This document shows, one piece after another, positions 43,865 to 54,782 of a stretch of 64,000 bases of DNA. The notes beneath the pieces are model-generated. The model was given only the letters and a program-made list of their open reading frames with translations, searched no databases and was not told the origin of the DNA. The position numbers were made by a program, and so were the translations under genes. This stretch comes from Purpureocillium takamizusanense. Its lineage: Eukaryota > Ascomycota > Sordariomycetes > Hypocreales > Ophiocordycipitaceae. Each line of letters begins with the position of its first letter. Positions within the stretch are counted from its first letter, which is position 1. Location: contig NC_063071.1 in assembly GCF_022605165.1 (NCBI RefSeq), positions 682,001 through 746,000 on the forward strand. Direction: 5' to 3'.

Positions 43865-43937
43865 AATCCTTAGGGATTAACTACTGGTGGTAGTTACCGC
43901 TGCACTAGCAGCATCAGTCGCGGGAATACGTGTATTC
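43865..43937. repeat. Run of four short perfect inverted repeats
   Basis: Four hairpins in 73 bp: AATCC-TTAG-GGATT (43865-43878), AACTAC-TGGTG-GTAGTT (43879-43895), GCTGC-ACTA-GCAGC (43899-43912), GAATAC-GT-GTATTC (43924-43937). Stems are 5-6 bp with loops of 2-5. Origin unknown; a transposon end or structured non-coding element is possible. Confidence 0.7.
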
Positions 43938-44904
43938 TGCCTTGTTTGTTGTTGAGTGTGTGGGTGACCTTGCTGCCGCTGCCGCGGTTACTCGCGCCGC
44001 CGTCGCCAGCCCCTGAGCATAACGCTCGCGCGACGGCGTCACCGGCTTCCGAGTACCTTTCATGTCCCGCTTACCAAACCCCATTGTGCCAGGCTCCAGC
44101 TAGTATTGTATGCTCGCGGGCGCCGCTGAATAAACCATCTGAAGGGGGCAGAGCGCTTCTCCCTCGCTGGACGTGGTGCTGTTCCGTGGCTCACACGTCA
44201 GCGCATGCCCTGGGTCTCCGACAGTCCGACTTACACCCCACAGATGACTATGCTGTGATTGTGCCTCGGGCGAGTCCGTCCGGTGCGTGGGTGGTCTGCG
44301 TCACGGATCGAAGCTTGTGCGAGCACGCACGCCGGTCAAGGACGGCGAGGACGGTCTGTTAGACGTGAGACTTTATGATACAGCAAACGCAAAGGCCATC
44401 CCATTGAATTTATCGACGTTGTTGGATGTCAAGTGTGCGTGCCAACGACGTCGAAATAAAGTATGCACAGCCCCGTGGGACGCATGCGCACGCGCTGTTG
44501 GGCGCGGCCAACGTCCGACCACGTTGTGCTGCCACATGAAGCCGCGTACACGGGATGTAGTCTGGATGGGCCCTCGCGCACGTTGGTACTCGATCATACC
44601 GGTTTTGCCGAGACCCGACCAACAAGCTGCGATGCTATTCCGACAGCCAAGTATCTCTGCGGCTGGCCAATCTATGGTGTTGCCCGTTGTGCGAGGTCTG
44701 GACCCAGAATGAACTCACATCATGGAAACCCTCCCGTGTGCGTGGTCTTTACATCGTTACCGGCGGCCGCCGCGTCGAGCATCTCCCCCGTGCCGACGAC
44801 GGACCTCTATGCCTACATGCGACCTGCGACGCTCTCCACCGTGGGTATCCGATCTCGCAAGCCGCTCCGCGCGCTGACCATTTCGGTCTTTTTTTTTTTA
44901 GCTC

Positions 44905-45067
44905 CGTCATGTTGTCGAGCAGGAAGTTCTCGTGCGCGAAGAGCCAGTGGTTCACCTCAGCGTAGTCGTTGCGCGAGCGCGCCGCGGTGTGGTTGTCGTA
45001 GGAGTCGCGGCAGCTGGCATCGCGGATCGGCTCGAACGTTTTGGCCGACTGCAGGGGAGATTCTGTA
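44905..45067 (-). pseudogene. Coding-sequence remnant (unidentified)
   Basis: The minus frame reads SAKTFEPIRDASCRDSYDN and, further on, NDYAEVNHWLFAHENFLL, then runs into an A11 tract at 44890-44900 and loses protein-like character. The composition (aromatic residues, an N-glycosylation site, balanced charge) is that of a lumenal or secreted protein rather than a shadow frame. Upstream it is preceded by AG acceptors but also by an in-frame stop, and no start or partner exon was found. It lies just 3' of the GT64 gene. It is either an exon of a gene I could not assemble or a decayed gene fragment. Family unknown. Confidence 0.35.
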
Positions 45068-45248
45068 GTAGTACCTCGAAAAGACGCCTGTTAACATTGC
45101 ATACCCGCTGTCGCTGTTTGTCGGCGTGTGTGTCGGCACGGTGTATATCTGACAAAACACCACGATCCATCGACGCGCGCAGGGTTGTGACCTTAATTGC
45201 CACCCGCCAGATGAGCGAAAACGCCCCAAGCCCTTCGTTACACGAACT

Positions 45249-46346
45249 TCACGTCCCCAGCCTGTCCCAAAACGACTTGTACCACACATTGTGCTTGTAA
45301 CCCCTCTCCACCCTGCCCATCTCGTCCACCAAGGGCATGCAGCCGATCGCCTCAGCGAAGCGATTGAGACATGCGCTGCGCGTCTCCAAGTGGTGCGGGT
45401 TACGACTGATGCCGCTCGGAGGCGAGAGATTCACCCACTGCTTACTGCCGCGCACGAGGAGGGGCCCGCGGCGCGTCAGCATAGACGCCAGCGCGTTGAG
45501 TCCGATGTCCTCGCAGTTGAACCCGGCGTCGACGTGATTACGCACACGCACGGCCTCGGGCGCGTCTGAGAAGTAGTAGTCGAGCAGGCCTATGTGCGCA
45601 AACGCCAAGTTGGTTAGGACGATGGAGTAGGCCCCCGCGCTCTCGCCCCCGTGGCAGAAATGGTACTGCCACTGGCCGCGACGGTCGAGCGAGGCACAGC
45701 GCGCGAGTGCGCCGACGAGCCTGTCCTGGCCAAACTGGCGCCACATCTGGAAAACATAGTCTAGGTCGGACGGCCGATAGTAGACGTCGTCGTCAGATAG
45801 GAGGATCGCTTTTGTGCGGTACGTCGGGTCGGGCCGCAGCTTCTCGTTGAGGCTGTCGCGAGACGGTACTCGGTAACGGACGGGCACGCCGTGTGATGAG
45901 ACAAAATCTTCCGGCGGCTCCTGATCTAGGTTGTTCCAGACGACGACAACTTCGTATAGAGATGGTATGGGCACTGACAGAAGTGTGCCAAGGGTGTGCC
46001 CGAGCTCTTTTGGACGGTGAAATGTCGAAAGGGCGATACTATCGAACGTTCAGTCGATGGTTCCGCAACGACATCGCAATAAGCATACTCACGTGAATTT
46101 GTCCTCGATCAAGTCTTTATACCGATCCTCTGTTCGCCTCCATTCCTCTGCCGCAACAGTCAGGTTATCGCTACCGCATCGTGGCCATTTAGCATGCTCC
46201 TGGAAATGACCAGGAGGGTGAACCGTTCCGTCGGTGACGAAGCTTTGCCCAAGCAGCAAAAGGATCACGAGGAAGACAACGACGACTGTTGCGATGCTGA
46301 GCTTCCTGCAGAGCCTCTTTTTGAAGGTAGGCAGTCGGATTGCCAT
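45249..46346 (-). CDS. GT64-family (exostosin-like) glycosyltransferase
   Basis: Two exons (46346-46093, 46038-45249; 54-nt intron) give 347 aa. A short cytosolic basic tail and a membrane anchor (ATVVVVFLVILLLLG, about 20-34) make it a type II protein. The catalytic domain begins IALSTFHRPKELG. It contains VVVWNNLD, the metal-binding motif in LLSDDDVYYRPSDLDYVF, and a late CEDIGLNALAS that matches the exostosin-like C-terminal domain. Such enzymes transfer GlcNAc or related sugars from UDP-sugars in the Golgi. Fungi have few; their acceptors (possibly inositol phosphoceramide glycans) are poorly known. The start is the first ATG; a longer frame begins with TTG and was not used. Confidence 0.9.
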
Positions 46347-47874
46347 TTGATGTGACCAGCGTGCTGACAGGGCCAAGTGCTTGTGCGGCCGACTTATTTA
46401 CATCTCTGTCCGAGGTCTCACTCCGCGCTCTATAATTGAGTATTGGTCACGGCTTATCGTGAGTGAAATAGATCAAGCACCTCAAAGAGAACTTGTAGTT
46501 GGTGGTACGACCTGGTTGAAAACGCAGTGGGCAGTCAGTTTCACGACAGTCGTGTCGTCAACGGGCCCAGCATATATGGCCAACAAGATTAACAGGAATG
46601 GAACCTGGGGACCGTCTGACTTCGCTAACCCCAGGCTAAGTTTGCGGTAAGAGACAAGGGCGGCTGCGTTTGCGGCGCTGAGCTGCAGTGGCGGCCTCTG
46701 GGGTGTGCCAGCGGAGAGCCTATTGCCCGGCTGCCGAGTCCGGTGACGCCGGCGCGTTTAACAGTGGGCATTGCAAGTCACTGCAAGTCCGACGGACTTC
46801 TGGCAGTGGATCGCCCTTTTTGCTAGCTTCTGCAAGCTAGGGGTGCTCAACGGTTCGCTTCTATCTTTGGCGGGCCCTCGATCCCAGGGCGGTCGAGAGA
46901 TGAGATTGTTCCTGAAAGAACCGATGTTCTGGTCGCCACGTATGATGAATTTTTCCAAGGGTCTCCCAGCCAAGGCACAGCGCGCGCCGCCGAGATCCCT
47001 ATTATCGACGGTGCTGTTGCGCCTTTGACAGTATATATCGGGTGTTTCGGAGCAGCAATGAGTTTTGGACAACTTGTTCTCCGTTGCTCCCGCCACTAGC
47101 CAACTCGCCTAGCCGTGGCGACGCCTACGAATACATCCAGACAGACTGCCGCTGATGGTGGCTGGATGTCGAGGAACGAGAAGCATGGTAACTGCGGACA
47201 GACCTTTAGATAGGGTCAACGAGATATCGCCACCATGGATGTCTAGTCACTACCAGTCGAGGCCCTTAGTAGGTGGTAGTTATCGACGTTGAACAGTGAG
47301 CGTGCACCCCCAATGACGGTCGTCGTGAAGGACGGCAGTCGCTGCTGGGCTTCAGTCTCGCCTCGACAGCTTCGCTCGCTCAGTCGCGTGCCGTCGCTTG
47401 ATGAGTTCCGAGGGCGAGGCGGCTGGGCGAGGATTGATTGGCGAGAGGGGCTCGAGCACCAGTGTTTGTCGTTATTGGTGTTGCGTGGCGGCATACGTAT
47501 GCAGCGCCAGCGACAGTCACAAGCTGGACGCCGCCAGTCTGGCGCGTTGGCTGAGTCCTGGCGGCGTGACGACCACTGACACCCACTGACGACGCCTCCA
47601 GCTGGTGGGCCGCGCTGCTCGGTACTCCTACCGATGCCTGGCGCCACACAACCGCGCCGCGACAGTACCGATACCCAGCCCAGCAGCCGTTTGCCCCTCC
47701 TTGGCCCGCGTGGGGCAGCCTGCAGCACCCTCGTCGTCATTCCCGTCATCAGCCGCCACTCACATGGACCTCGCATCACCACCTCGATCTAATCGCCGCC
47801 GTTACGTAGCGCATTTCAGCCTCGTCGCCCGTCCTTTCGTGGTCGACACGAATCGTCCATAGCAACGAGGGCTT
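46347..47874. promoter_or_regulatory. Divergent intergenic region (1.5 kb), hairpin-rich
   Basis: No gene seen. Perfect inverted repeats occur at 46542-46554 (CACGAC-A-GTCGTG), 46785-46799 (AAGTCCG-A-CGGACTT), 46823-46840 (CTAGCTT-CTGC-AAGCTAG) and 46874-46890 (GCCCT-7 nt-AGGGC). Confidence 0.5.
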
Positions 47875-50558
47875 ATGCGCGACCGAGCTGCTATATCTGC
47901 AGCCCCTTCGACTGTCAAGCTCCAGGGCACGGACATGGCACCTGGGCCTGCATCAGCTGACGGCCCCGCGCGATCTGCCTCCCCATCCTCGAGCTTCTAC
48001 GCCATGAGCGACGACGAGGAAGGTGGTTACAATACCATCACTCACACCGAGACGGGAAGGGGCGTCAAGTTGCTATTTTCCAAGAGCAAGGTGGCTCGAT
48101 CCAGTCCACGATGCTGTCGTCTAAAGCTAACCAGCCCGCCCAGGTCTATGTCCATCCCACGCCCTCGGCCAAGGACAACATCCCCGGGTACATCGCCCTA
48201 CTACAACAGAAGCCCTCAAAGAATGGCCGCCCCACGTCACAGGACTCGCAAGACCCCCAGTCTCCGGCCTCGTCGGATCTGCTCCTGGCATGGGTGCCCG
48301 AGTCGTCGCTCGGAGACTCGGCCAGCATATATGTCAAGGTTGACCTGTCCGACGCCGAGTCACCCCCGAAGCAGTCGTACCTCGTCCCCCCTCCGCCCAC
48401 GGTCACGACTCACAGCGGTTCTGTTGGCGGATATGCCTTTGCCATCCCCATGAGCGCCGTCTACTCGCTGCTTGTGCGCCCGCCCAGCATAGGCTGGTGG
48501 TACGGCTCCGTCATCATCAACTCCAGGGCTGGCGATAGCTTCCCCGCCCTGTTTTTTCACGACAACGAATGCCAGAGCACCATCCTGCAAAAAAAGAAGC
48601 TAGCACGAGACAGCTTTGATCCGTTTGGCGAGAGCGGGCAGATGTTCTGGGGCGCTGACGAGGTCCTGCGATGGCTGCGGCGGTACATCAAGATCGAGAG
48701 GTCCGGAGCCGAGCCCAATGTCTATCTGATCGAGCCGAGCGCGGAAGACTTGACGTCCTTTGGCGGAAAGCCAACCACGAGCACCGCCGGCCACGGGAGT
48801 GCGCGTGCGTCCGGGAGTCGAGATGCAGAGATGGACCCCTTTGTCAAATTCGTCAAGGAAACGGGCTGGAACATCATGAACCAGTTCAGCAAGGTTACGA
48901 CATTCACGAGGAGGGCGGCGCAAGACTTTGCCGAAAACTCCAATATGCCGCCTCAAGTCAAGAGGCTGCTCAGGACCCCCGAGGTTCAGACTTTACAGGA
49001 CGAATTCGACAGTGCGCGCATCTACCTTGCTCGTTGGGCTATGGGAATTGCTGAGCAAAGCGAGCGTGATAGAAGGGGCCGAATATGGACTGTGCGCGAT
49101 GTTATGGAGCTGGAAGACACGGACGTCGGCGAGTTTGAGCTGCTCGAGAGCACCAGCGGGCTCTCCCTCGAAGAACGCCGAAGACCGGTCACCATGGAAG
49201 AATGGAGCGGCTACTTTGACTCAGAGACGGGACGGCTGTCCTTGACAGTCGACGAAGTGAAGGAGCGCATCTTTCACGGCGGACTCGACCCTGAGGATGG
49301 TGTCCGTAAAGAGGCCTGGCTGTTCCTGCTCGGCGTGTACGAGTGGTACGGCACGATTGACGAAAGAAAAGCCCAGATTGCGTCACTCAGAGATCACTAC
49401 TATAGACTCAAGCATTCTTGGTGGGAGAGGCTGGACGGCGAAGGGGGCGAAGGCGAGACGGGCGAGTGGTGGCGTGAGCAGAGGGGTCGCATCGGTAAGC
49501 ACTTCCCAACTTCACGACGACTCGCCTCATCACTAACCATTCGCAGAAAAGGACGTCCATCGGACAGACCGCAACGTGCCCATATTCCAGGGCGAGGACA
49601 CGCCGCATCCAGATCCAAACTCGCCATTCGCCGAAGTCGGGACCAATGTCCATCTCGAGCAGATGAAGGAGATGCTGCTGACGTACAACGAATACAACAA
49701 GGACCTCGGCTACGTGCAGGGCATGTCGGACCTCTTGGCGCCCATATACGCCGTGATTCAAGACGACGCCATCGCCTTCTGGGGCTTCCAAAAGTTTATG
49801 GAGCGCATGGAGCGCAACTTCTTGCGCGACCAGTCGGGCATGCGGGCACAGCTGCTCGCCCTCGACCAGCTCGTCAACTTCATGGATCCCAAGCTGTGGA
49901 ACCACTTGCAGAGCGCTGACAGCACCAATTTCTTCTTCTTCTTCCGCATGATTCTCGTCTGGTACAAGCGCGAGTTTGCGTGGATGGATGTGCTGCGCCT
50001 CTGGGAAGGCCTATGGACTGACTACCTCAGCGCAGAGTTTCATCTCTTTGTTGCGCTGGCGATATTGGAGAAGCATAGGGATGTAATCATGGAGCACCTC
50101 AAGGCGTTTGACGAGGTTCTCAAATATGGTAAGCTGCGCCCCCATCCCCTGACTGCCGGGTAGTAGGCCGTCCGACTAACGGATCTTCAGTCAACGAGCT
50201 GTCCAACACCATCGACCTCGAGTCAACGCTCATTCGCGCCGAGGCACTGTTCCGCAAGTTCCAGCGCCTCGTCGAAGCCATCGACAAGAAGCAAAACTTT
50301 CCCGCTCCGCGACTTGCCGGCGCAGATAGCCCGACGTCTACCAAGGAGCAAACGTCGCCGTCATCGCCATCATCGGGCTCCGCGCCGCCGCCGCCGCCCG
50401 GGAAGAATACGCCCGCCGCCGCCAACAAAGGCAAAGTTCCCGATAAGCGACAGCAAAAGGTCATCACGCCGGAGCTGCGCAAGCTGCTGAGCAGAAAGGT
50501 GGAGGTGCTGCCGCGCACGACGGTGGCTCAGAAGGGCGACGGCATGCCTGCCAAATAG
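47875..50558 (+). CDS. TBC-domain Rab GTPase-activating protein, Gyp7-like
   Basis: Four exons (47875-48090, 48144-49494, 49547-50128, 50191-50558) give 838 aa. The N-terminal part (about 45-320) is the Gyp7/TBC1D15-type Rab-binding domain, opening at GRGVKLLFSKSKVYVHPT. The TBC domain (about 440-690) starts GGLDPEDGVRKEAWLFLLG. It has the arginine-finger motif in IEKDVHRTDRN (split by intron 2) and the glutamine-finger motif in DLGYVQGMSDLLAP, so both catalytic residues are present. The C-terminal tail is Ser/Pro-rich. Yeast Gyp7 inactivates Ypt7 at the vacuole, which controls fusion. In-frame ATGs at 47935 and 48004 are alternative starts; the last begins the best-conserved segment. Intron 1 holds a clean GCTAAC branch site. 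Confidence 0.95.
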
Positions 50559-51029
50559 CCGTCAGCTGCGGCGGCTGCGATTATCATATTTCTCTCTGTC
50601 GTCTAAGTATTATCCGTAACATGAGCGTTGGAGCGTTCTGGGTTGAGTTTGGGTTTCGTTCGGGTACTTGAGTTGGGCGTCGGATCATCAGGCGGATGGA
50701 TGGATTTGCTCCCTGGTGGTGTTATCACGCGAAACATGCAATGGCGATGATTTATGAAGCTCCTTTTTGCAACTGAAGAAGCTAGCTATCTGTGAAAGTA
50801 TGTATGATCCAGTGACAAACATGACAAAAAGCGCACATGGCAGTTTAATAGTCCACCGACATGTCGGCGGCGGTAAAGGAATGTCAACCCGGGTATTAAC
50901 GCCTCTAACCTGCTAGGCTCGCATGCAAACCGACGGCCACCCCGTTCCCTCACCCATTCGCCATCACAACAAACATTACGACGGGTCCTCTCGTCTCCGC
51001 CCGACAAGAAACATGCTTCCTCCTGGAAC
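50559..51029. other. Convergent intergenic region
   Basis: 3' flanks of Gyp7-like and Mso1-like genes; nothing else seen. Confidence 0.5.
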
Positions 51030-51941
51030 TCATCTGTACCCACGAGGCCCGCTCGGCAAGCCTTGCCTCCTCGGCCCGCTGGGAAGGCCCTGCCTTCCAC
51101 CACCGCCAGCTCCACCTCCTGCTCCTGATCCTCCCCCTCCTCCTCCGTACTCGCCCCCTCCGCTCGACCACGGCGCGTTCGCACCCATGTACGCGCCGCC
51201 GCCGCCGCCGCCACGGCCGGAATCGTACGAGCCACTGGGAGCGAAGCGGTCTTCGTACTTTGATGATTTGCTGTTGCTGCTGCCGCCGCCAACGCTATTA
51301 GCGGACGGGGGCTGGAACGGACCCTGCTGGCCGCTGCCGGTGGCGCTCTGCGAAGGGCTAGACGTGCGTGATGAGCTGCCGCCCCAGAGGCGCTGGCGGA
51401 GACGGTCCTGCGCGGACGCGCCGGTTGGTTGCGGAGAGGCCGCCGTCGCGCTTTGGTAGCTGCCCGCGCGCTGGCTCGGCAGCGGACGCGGCATCACGGC
51501 GTCGTCACGCCCGCCGCCGCCGCCCATCCTCCCCGCCGGCCCGACACCGGCCGCCGCGTTGGGGGCCAATCTTCCAGCACGAAGGCTTTGTTGCTGCTGC
51601 TGCTGCGGTGCCGGCCCGCTATCCCACAGGCTGCTCAACGCGCCGCTGCTGCCGGGACCTCCTCCTCCTTGCTGCTGCTGCTGGCCGAGGCCACCGTATC
51701 GCGACCCGACCTGCGGCTGGGAGTAGAGTGTCTGCGCGGGCGGGGGCGCGGCGGCCTTGGGGTCGGGGGGGAGCCAGGGGGGAAAGGGGCGGCCCTTGTC
51801 GGAGTAGTAGTTGCGCAGGACGCGGCAGACGTGGGTGTCGTCCTCGGTGTCGCCGTCGGCGTCGGAGGAGAGGAGCGTGGAGCGGAGGGAGGAGATTTGC
51901 GACGTGGTCTTGGTGAGGATGTTGTTGTACCAGGACGCCAT
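51030..51941 (-). CDS. Mso1-like Sec1-binding protein
   Basis: Single exon, 303 aa. Only the first 60 residues look folded or conserved: MASWYNNILTKTTSQISSL, then DGDTEDDTHVCRVLRNYY and GRPFPPWLPPDP. This is the Sec1-binding region of fungal Mso1 proteins. Mso1 binds the SM protein Sec1 and supports SNARE assembly at sites of exocytosis. The rest is low complexity: Gln runs, Gly runs, Ser/Pro stretches, and at the C-terminus a short tandem duplication (RQGLPSGPR twice, followed by GYR). Length varies widely in this family. Disorder and RG/GG content suggest interaction or condensate behaviour, which is inference. Confidence 0.85.
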   Translation of the reverse strand: MASWYNNILTKTTSQISSLRSTLLSSDADGDTEDDTHVCRVLRNYYSDKGRPFPPWLPPDPKAAAPPPAQTLYSQPQVGSRYGGLGQQQQQGGGGPGSSGALSSLWDSGPAPQQQQQQSLRAGRLAPNAAAGVGPAGRMGGGGGRDDAVMPRPLPSQRAGSYQSATAASPQPTGASAQDRLRQRLWGGSSSRTSSPSQSATGSGQQGPFQPPSANSVGGGSSNSKSSKYEDRFAPSGSYDSGRGGGGGGAYMGANAPWSSGGGEYGGGGGGSGAGGGAGGGGRQGLPSGPRRQGLPSGPRGYR

Positions 51942-53094
51942 CGTGCCGGGGGGAACGCGTGCGGGAGCTGCCGCCGCCGCCGCCGATGTCGCTGCTGCTG
52001 GTGCGTGGGTAAGAAGAGAGGCAGGTGATGCGTATGTGCGGTGTAGCTAGCTAGCTAGAACTTGGTCGGTCGGTCGGTCGGTCGGTCGGTCGGTCGCTAT
52101 GGGGTTTGGGAGCGCGGGAGCGCGGTCGTGTCTTCGTACGTGCGTGCCTCCTCTCTGCGGCCGCCTTGGGCTGTGAGGCGTGCAGCTCGCGGTACACCGT
52201 CCGTCCCCTTCGTATTCGCTAGGAAGGGGGGGCGCGAGCTGTCTCTGGCCGCTGTGCCGTTGGTCTCGTGCGCGCCCGACCGTCGTCACTCGCTGTCGTC
52301 GTACGGGGGAGGCGGCAGGGCAGAAAGCGACCCGCGGATGGGGGACAAAGCCTCACTCACGCACGGCCTGTAGATGTCGGTGCTGCTGCTCAACAAAGGC
52401 CGGCGAGCTATGGCCATGGATAACAAAAAAAATCCCCTGCAGCCCAGTGTCGAGAAAGGGGCGATGATGGAGGGGGTGGTATGTGCAGCGGGAGGCTGAG
52501 AGGCGGAGGAGGAGGAGGAGGAGTGACGCAGGGAGGGAATCGAGAAGGGGGGGTGTGAGCCCTGACCACAGGAGGATGATGATGCAGGAGGGAACGTGTG
52601 GGCGGGCGAGCGGGGGGGCGTCAGAACAACCCGAGTTGAAGATGTGGTGGTGGGGTTCGGCGGCCCGCCGCTTGGGTGCGCTTCTCTAACTTGACCTCCA
52701 CCAGTCGATTAAGTTAGGGTCGACCAAGTAAGTTAGGCACCGGTTCTGAAACGGGGCTGGGCGGCGGCTATGATCCAAAGTCGCCATGCTTATTAGAGGT
52801 GCCTTGCATTGACGGCACGATTTGGCACGCTGCGTCGTGTACAATGAATAGACCGTCACCATGGGCCCTGCCTCTACGTCAAAGCGAGCTCCGTCATGCA
52901 ATTGCGTTGAATGGGTGTCCGCAACGCCTAACAAGCCCAGATGCGATGAAGATGCCCGCGCCTTGGGGTACATGCTGTGAAACAAAGACTGCCGCGACAA
53001 AAGCCTGCCTGCCCGCTTGCCCCCTTTGCCCAGCAAGCAGCACGACTCGACCTTCTCCACTCCTTTTCGACGGTTGCTCCCCCCCGGAGCCCGG
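51942..53094. other. Intergenic region with microsatellites
   Basis: 5' flank of the Mso1-like gene and 3' flank of MAK16. A (GGTC)8 array at 52064-52095 and a CTAG run at 52045-52058 lie 100-150 bp upstream of the Mso1-like start. No gene seen. Confidence 0.55.
52064..52095. repeat. (GGTC)8 microsatellite
   Basis: Eight tandem GGTC units, preceded by three to four CTAG units; in the probable 5' leader or promoter of the Mso1-like gene. Confidence 0.9.
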
Positions 53095-54113
53095 TTACCA
53101 CTCCATGTCGTGGGTCAGCTTCAGCTTCGGCCGGGCCTCCTCGACCTGCTTGGCCCGCTTGGCGTTCATCTTGGTCACCTTGCCGCGCTTGCGCTTCTTG
53201 CCGGCCTCGGCCTCCTCCTCGCTGTCCAGCTCCTCCTCCTCCTCTTCTTTGTCTTCGTCGTCGCTCTCGAGCCAGTCCTCGAGCTCGTCGAGCTCCTCGT
53301 CGCTCTCGCCAATGTCGGACACGTACTCGACGGCGCCGTCCTCGCTCTCGCGCTCCGCATCCTCGTCCTCGTCCTCGTCGATGCCCTCGTCCAGGTCGAC
53401 GTCGCGCTCGCCCTGGCCCTCGCGCTCCATGGCGTTGAGCACCTTCTTCCAGATGGTCTCGCTGACGTTGAGGGGCTGGTCGCCGTAGGCGCCCTGCCGC
53501 AGGCGCTCCACCAGCTCGCGCTCAATGGTGCGCTCCAGCTTGGCGGCCGCCTCGGCCTTGCGCTCGCGGGCCTTCTCGCGATGCTTGACCTTGGGCGCCA
53601 GCTTGGGCACCAGCTTCTCGCCCAGGCGCTCCTCCTCGCCGGCGATCCTGCGAGTGCGGATCTGCACCTGCTTGAGCCGCGTGAGGCGCTGCTTGCACTT
53701 GTGGATGAGGAACTTGGGCCAGTAGATGAGCCGCTCGTCAATCTGCTCCAGCGCCTTGTTGTAGTTGCCGTCGAGCTTGATGCGCTCCCACATCTTGGAC
53801 GGCAGGTGCGCGCGCTCGACCGTCTTCATGTACAGGTACAGCGTGTCCTTGGTCGGGTGCTGCCGCACCGTCGCGTACCGCGAGTTGGCGAGGGGACATG
53901 ACTGGCGGTTGCAGAAGCCCGTGACGTTGTACTCGTTGCGGCAGAAGTTTTGGCCCTTGTCCGTTCTGCACCTTGGTCAGCCGACTTGAACGGGGTAGAG
54001 AGAGAGAGAGTGAGAGCAGGAGAGCTGCAAAAAGAGGCTTCGCCCACGCACTTTAGTTTGAAGGCGCAGAACTGCTGGTTGATGATTTGCCAAATAATCT
54101 CGTCGGACGCCAT
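53095..54113 (-). CDS. MAK16: Ribosome biogenesis protein Mak16
   Basis: Two exons (54113-54052, 53965-53095; 86-nt intron) give 310 aa. It starts [20 protein letters not shown] and continues [20 protein letters not shown] with [12 protein letters not shown]. The four Cys (in QQFC, NFC, GFC, SCP) are those of the Mak16 zinc-binding site. The L28e-like body includes [19 protein letters not shown] very acidic C-terminal stretch ([14 protein letters not shown] and similar) ends in a basic, nuclear-localisation-like [10 protein letters not shown]. Mak16 works with Rpf1, Nsa1 and Rrp1 in assembly of the 60S subunit in the nucleolus. The intron near the 5' end is conserved in many ascomycetes (inference). 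It diverges from VPS55. Confidence 0.97.
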
Positions 54114-54782
54114 TGTAGATGTCAAAATCCGGGCCCCTGGACCAGAAAAGCCGCCCAATCTGCAAATTCGCTTCGCTGGACGTGGAAAGGGAAAAAAGGG
54201 CTGCGAGGGTAGTAGGGAATCCTCGGCGTTGCTGCTGGCCTTGCAGAAAAAAAGACTGGCGGGGCGGATATTTTGGCCCAAGCCAGCCAGCACGTCTCGA
54301 GATTTTTTTGGGCGTGCCTTGATAGGCGGAGGCGCAGGGGTCGCCGGGGGCGCCAATACTCACCGCCTGCCAAAGCTGAGAAGCGCTTTCGGCGACGGAA
54401 GAACTGGGTTCCGGGCGCGTGTGGGCGGTGGATCCACGGGCGGCCAGCCAGCCACCAGCCAGCTCGGAGCTGCGACAGGGCGGCGGCGGCGGCTGACGTC
54501 TCTCATGCTATCCGTCGCTGGTTGCCGTACGTAGCTTTGCCTTACACGACACCCACGCCGACGACACGACAAGCCGATCCTCCGCGTGCGCCTTTCTCTT
54601 CCGACTGCATACCCCCCGGCCGTCCGACGCCGACTCTACGCTCCCCTCGCTCGCTCAAACCCCCCCATCGCGGGGCCCTCCATCCCCGAACCAAGCTCGT
54701 CTTCGTCGTCCGCTTGTCGCAAACAGGCCCCCCCCCCGCCCGCCTGCCCGCCCCTGCTCTTCCCTTCCTCCAAACCGCCACG
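54114..54782. promoter_or_regulatory. Divergent promoter region MAK16 / VPS55
   Basis: No gene seen; pyrimidine-rich leader upstream of VPS55. Confidence 0.5.

Larger units (their letters stand above)
42197..45248. other. Gene-free 3 kb region with a coding remnant and hairpin run
   Basis: No intact gene found on either strand. Two items stand out: a minus-strand coding-like stretch at about 44905-45067, and a run of four perfect short inverted repeats at 43865-43937. Other open frames are short and do not link by splicing. The region separates the GT32 and GT64 glycosyltransferase genes. Confidence 0.5.

Noticed and set aside
42396..44712. Many short ORFs between GT32 and GT64
   Set aside because: No domain, signal peptide or frame-keeping splices; treated as non-coding.
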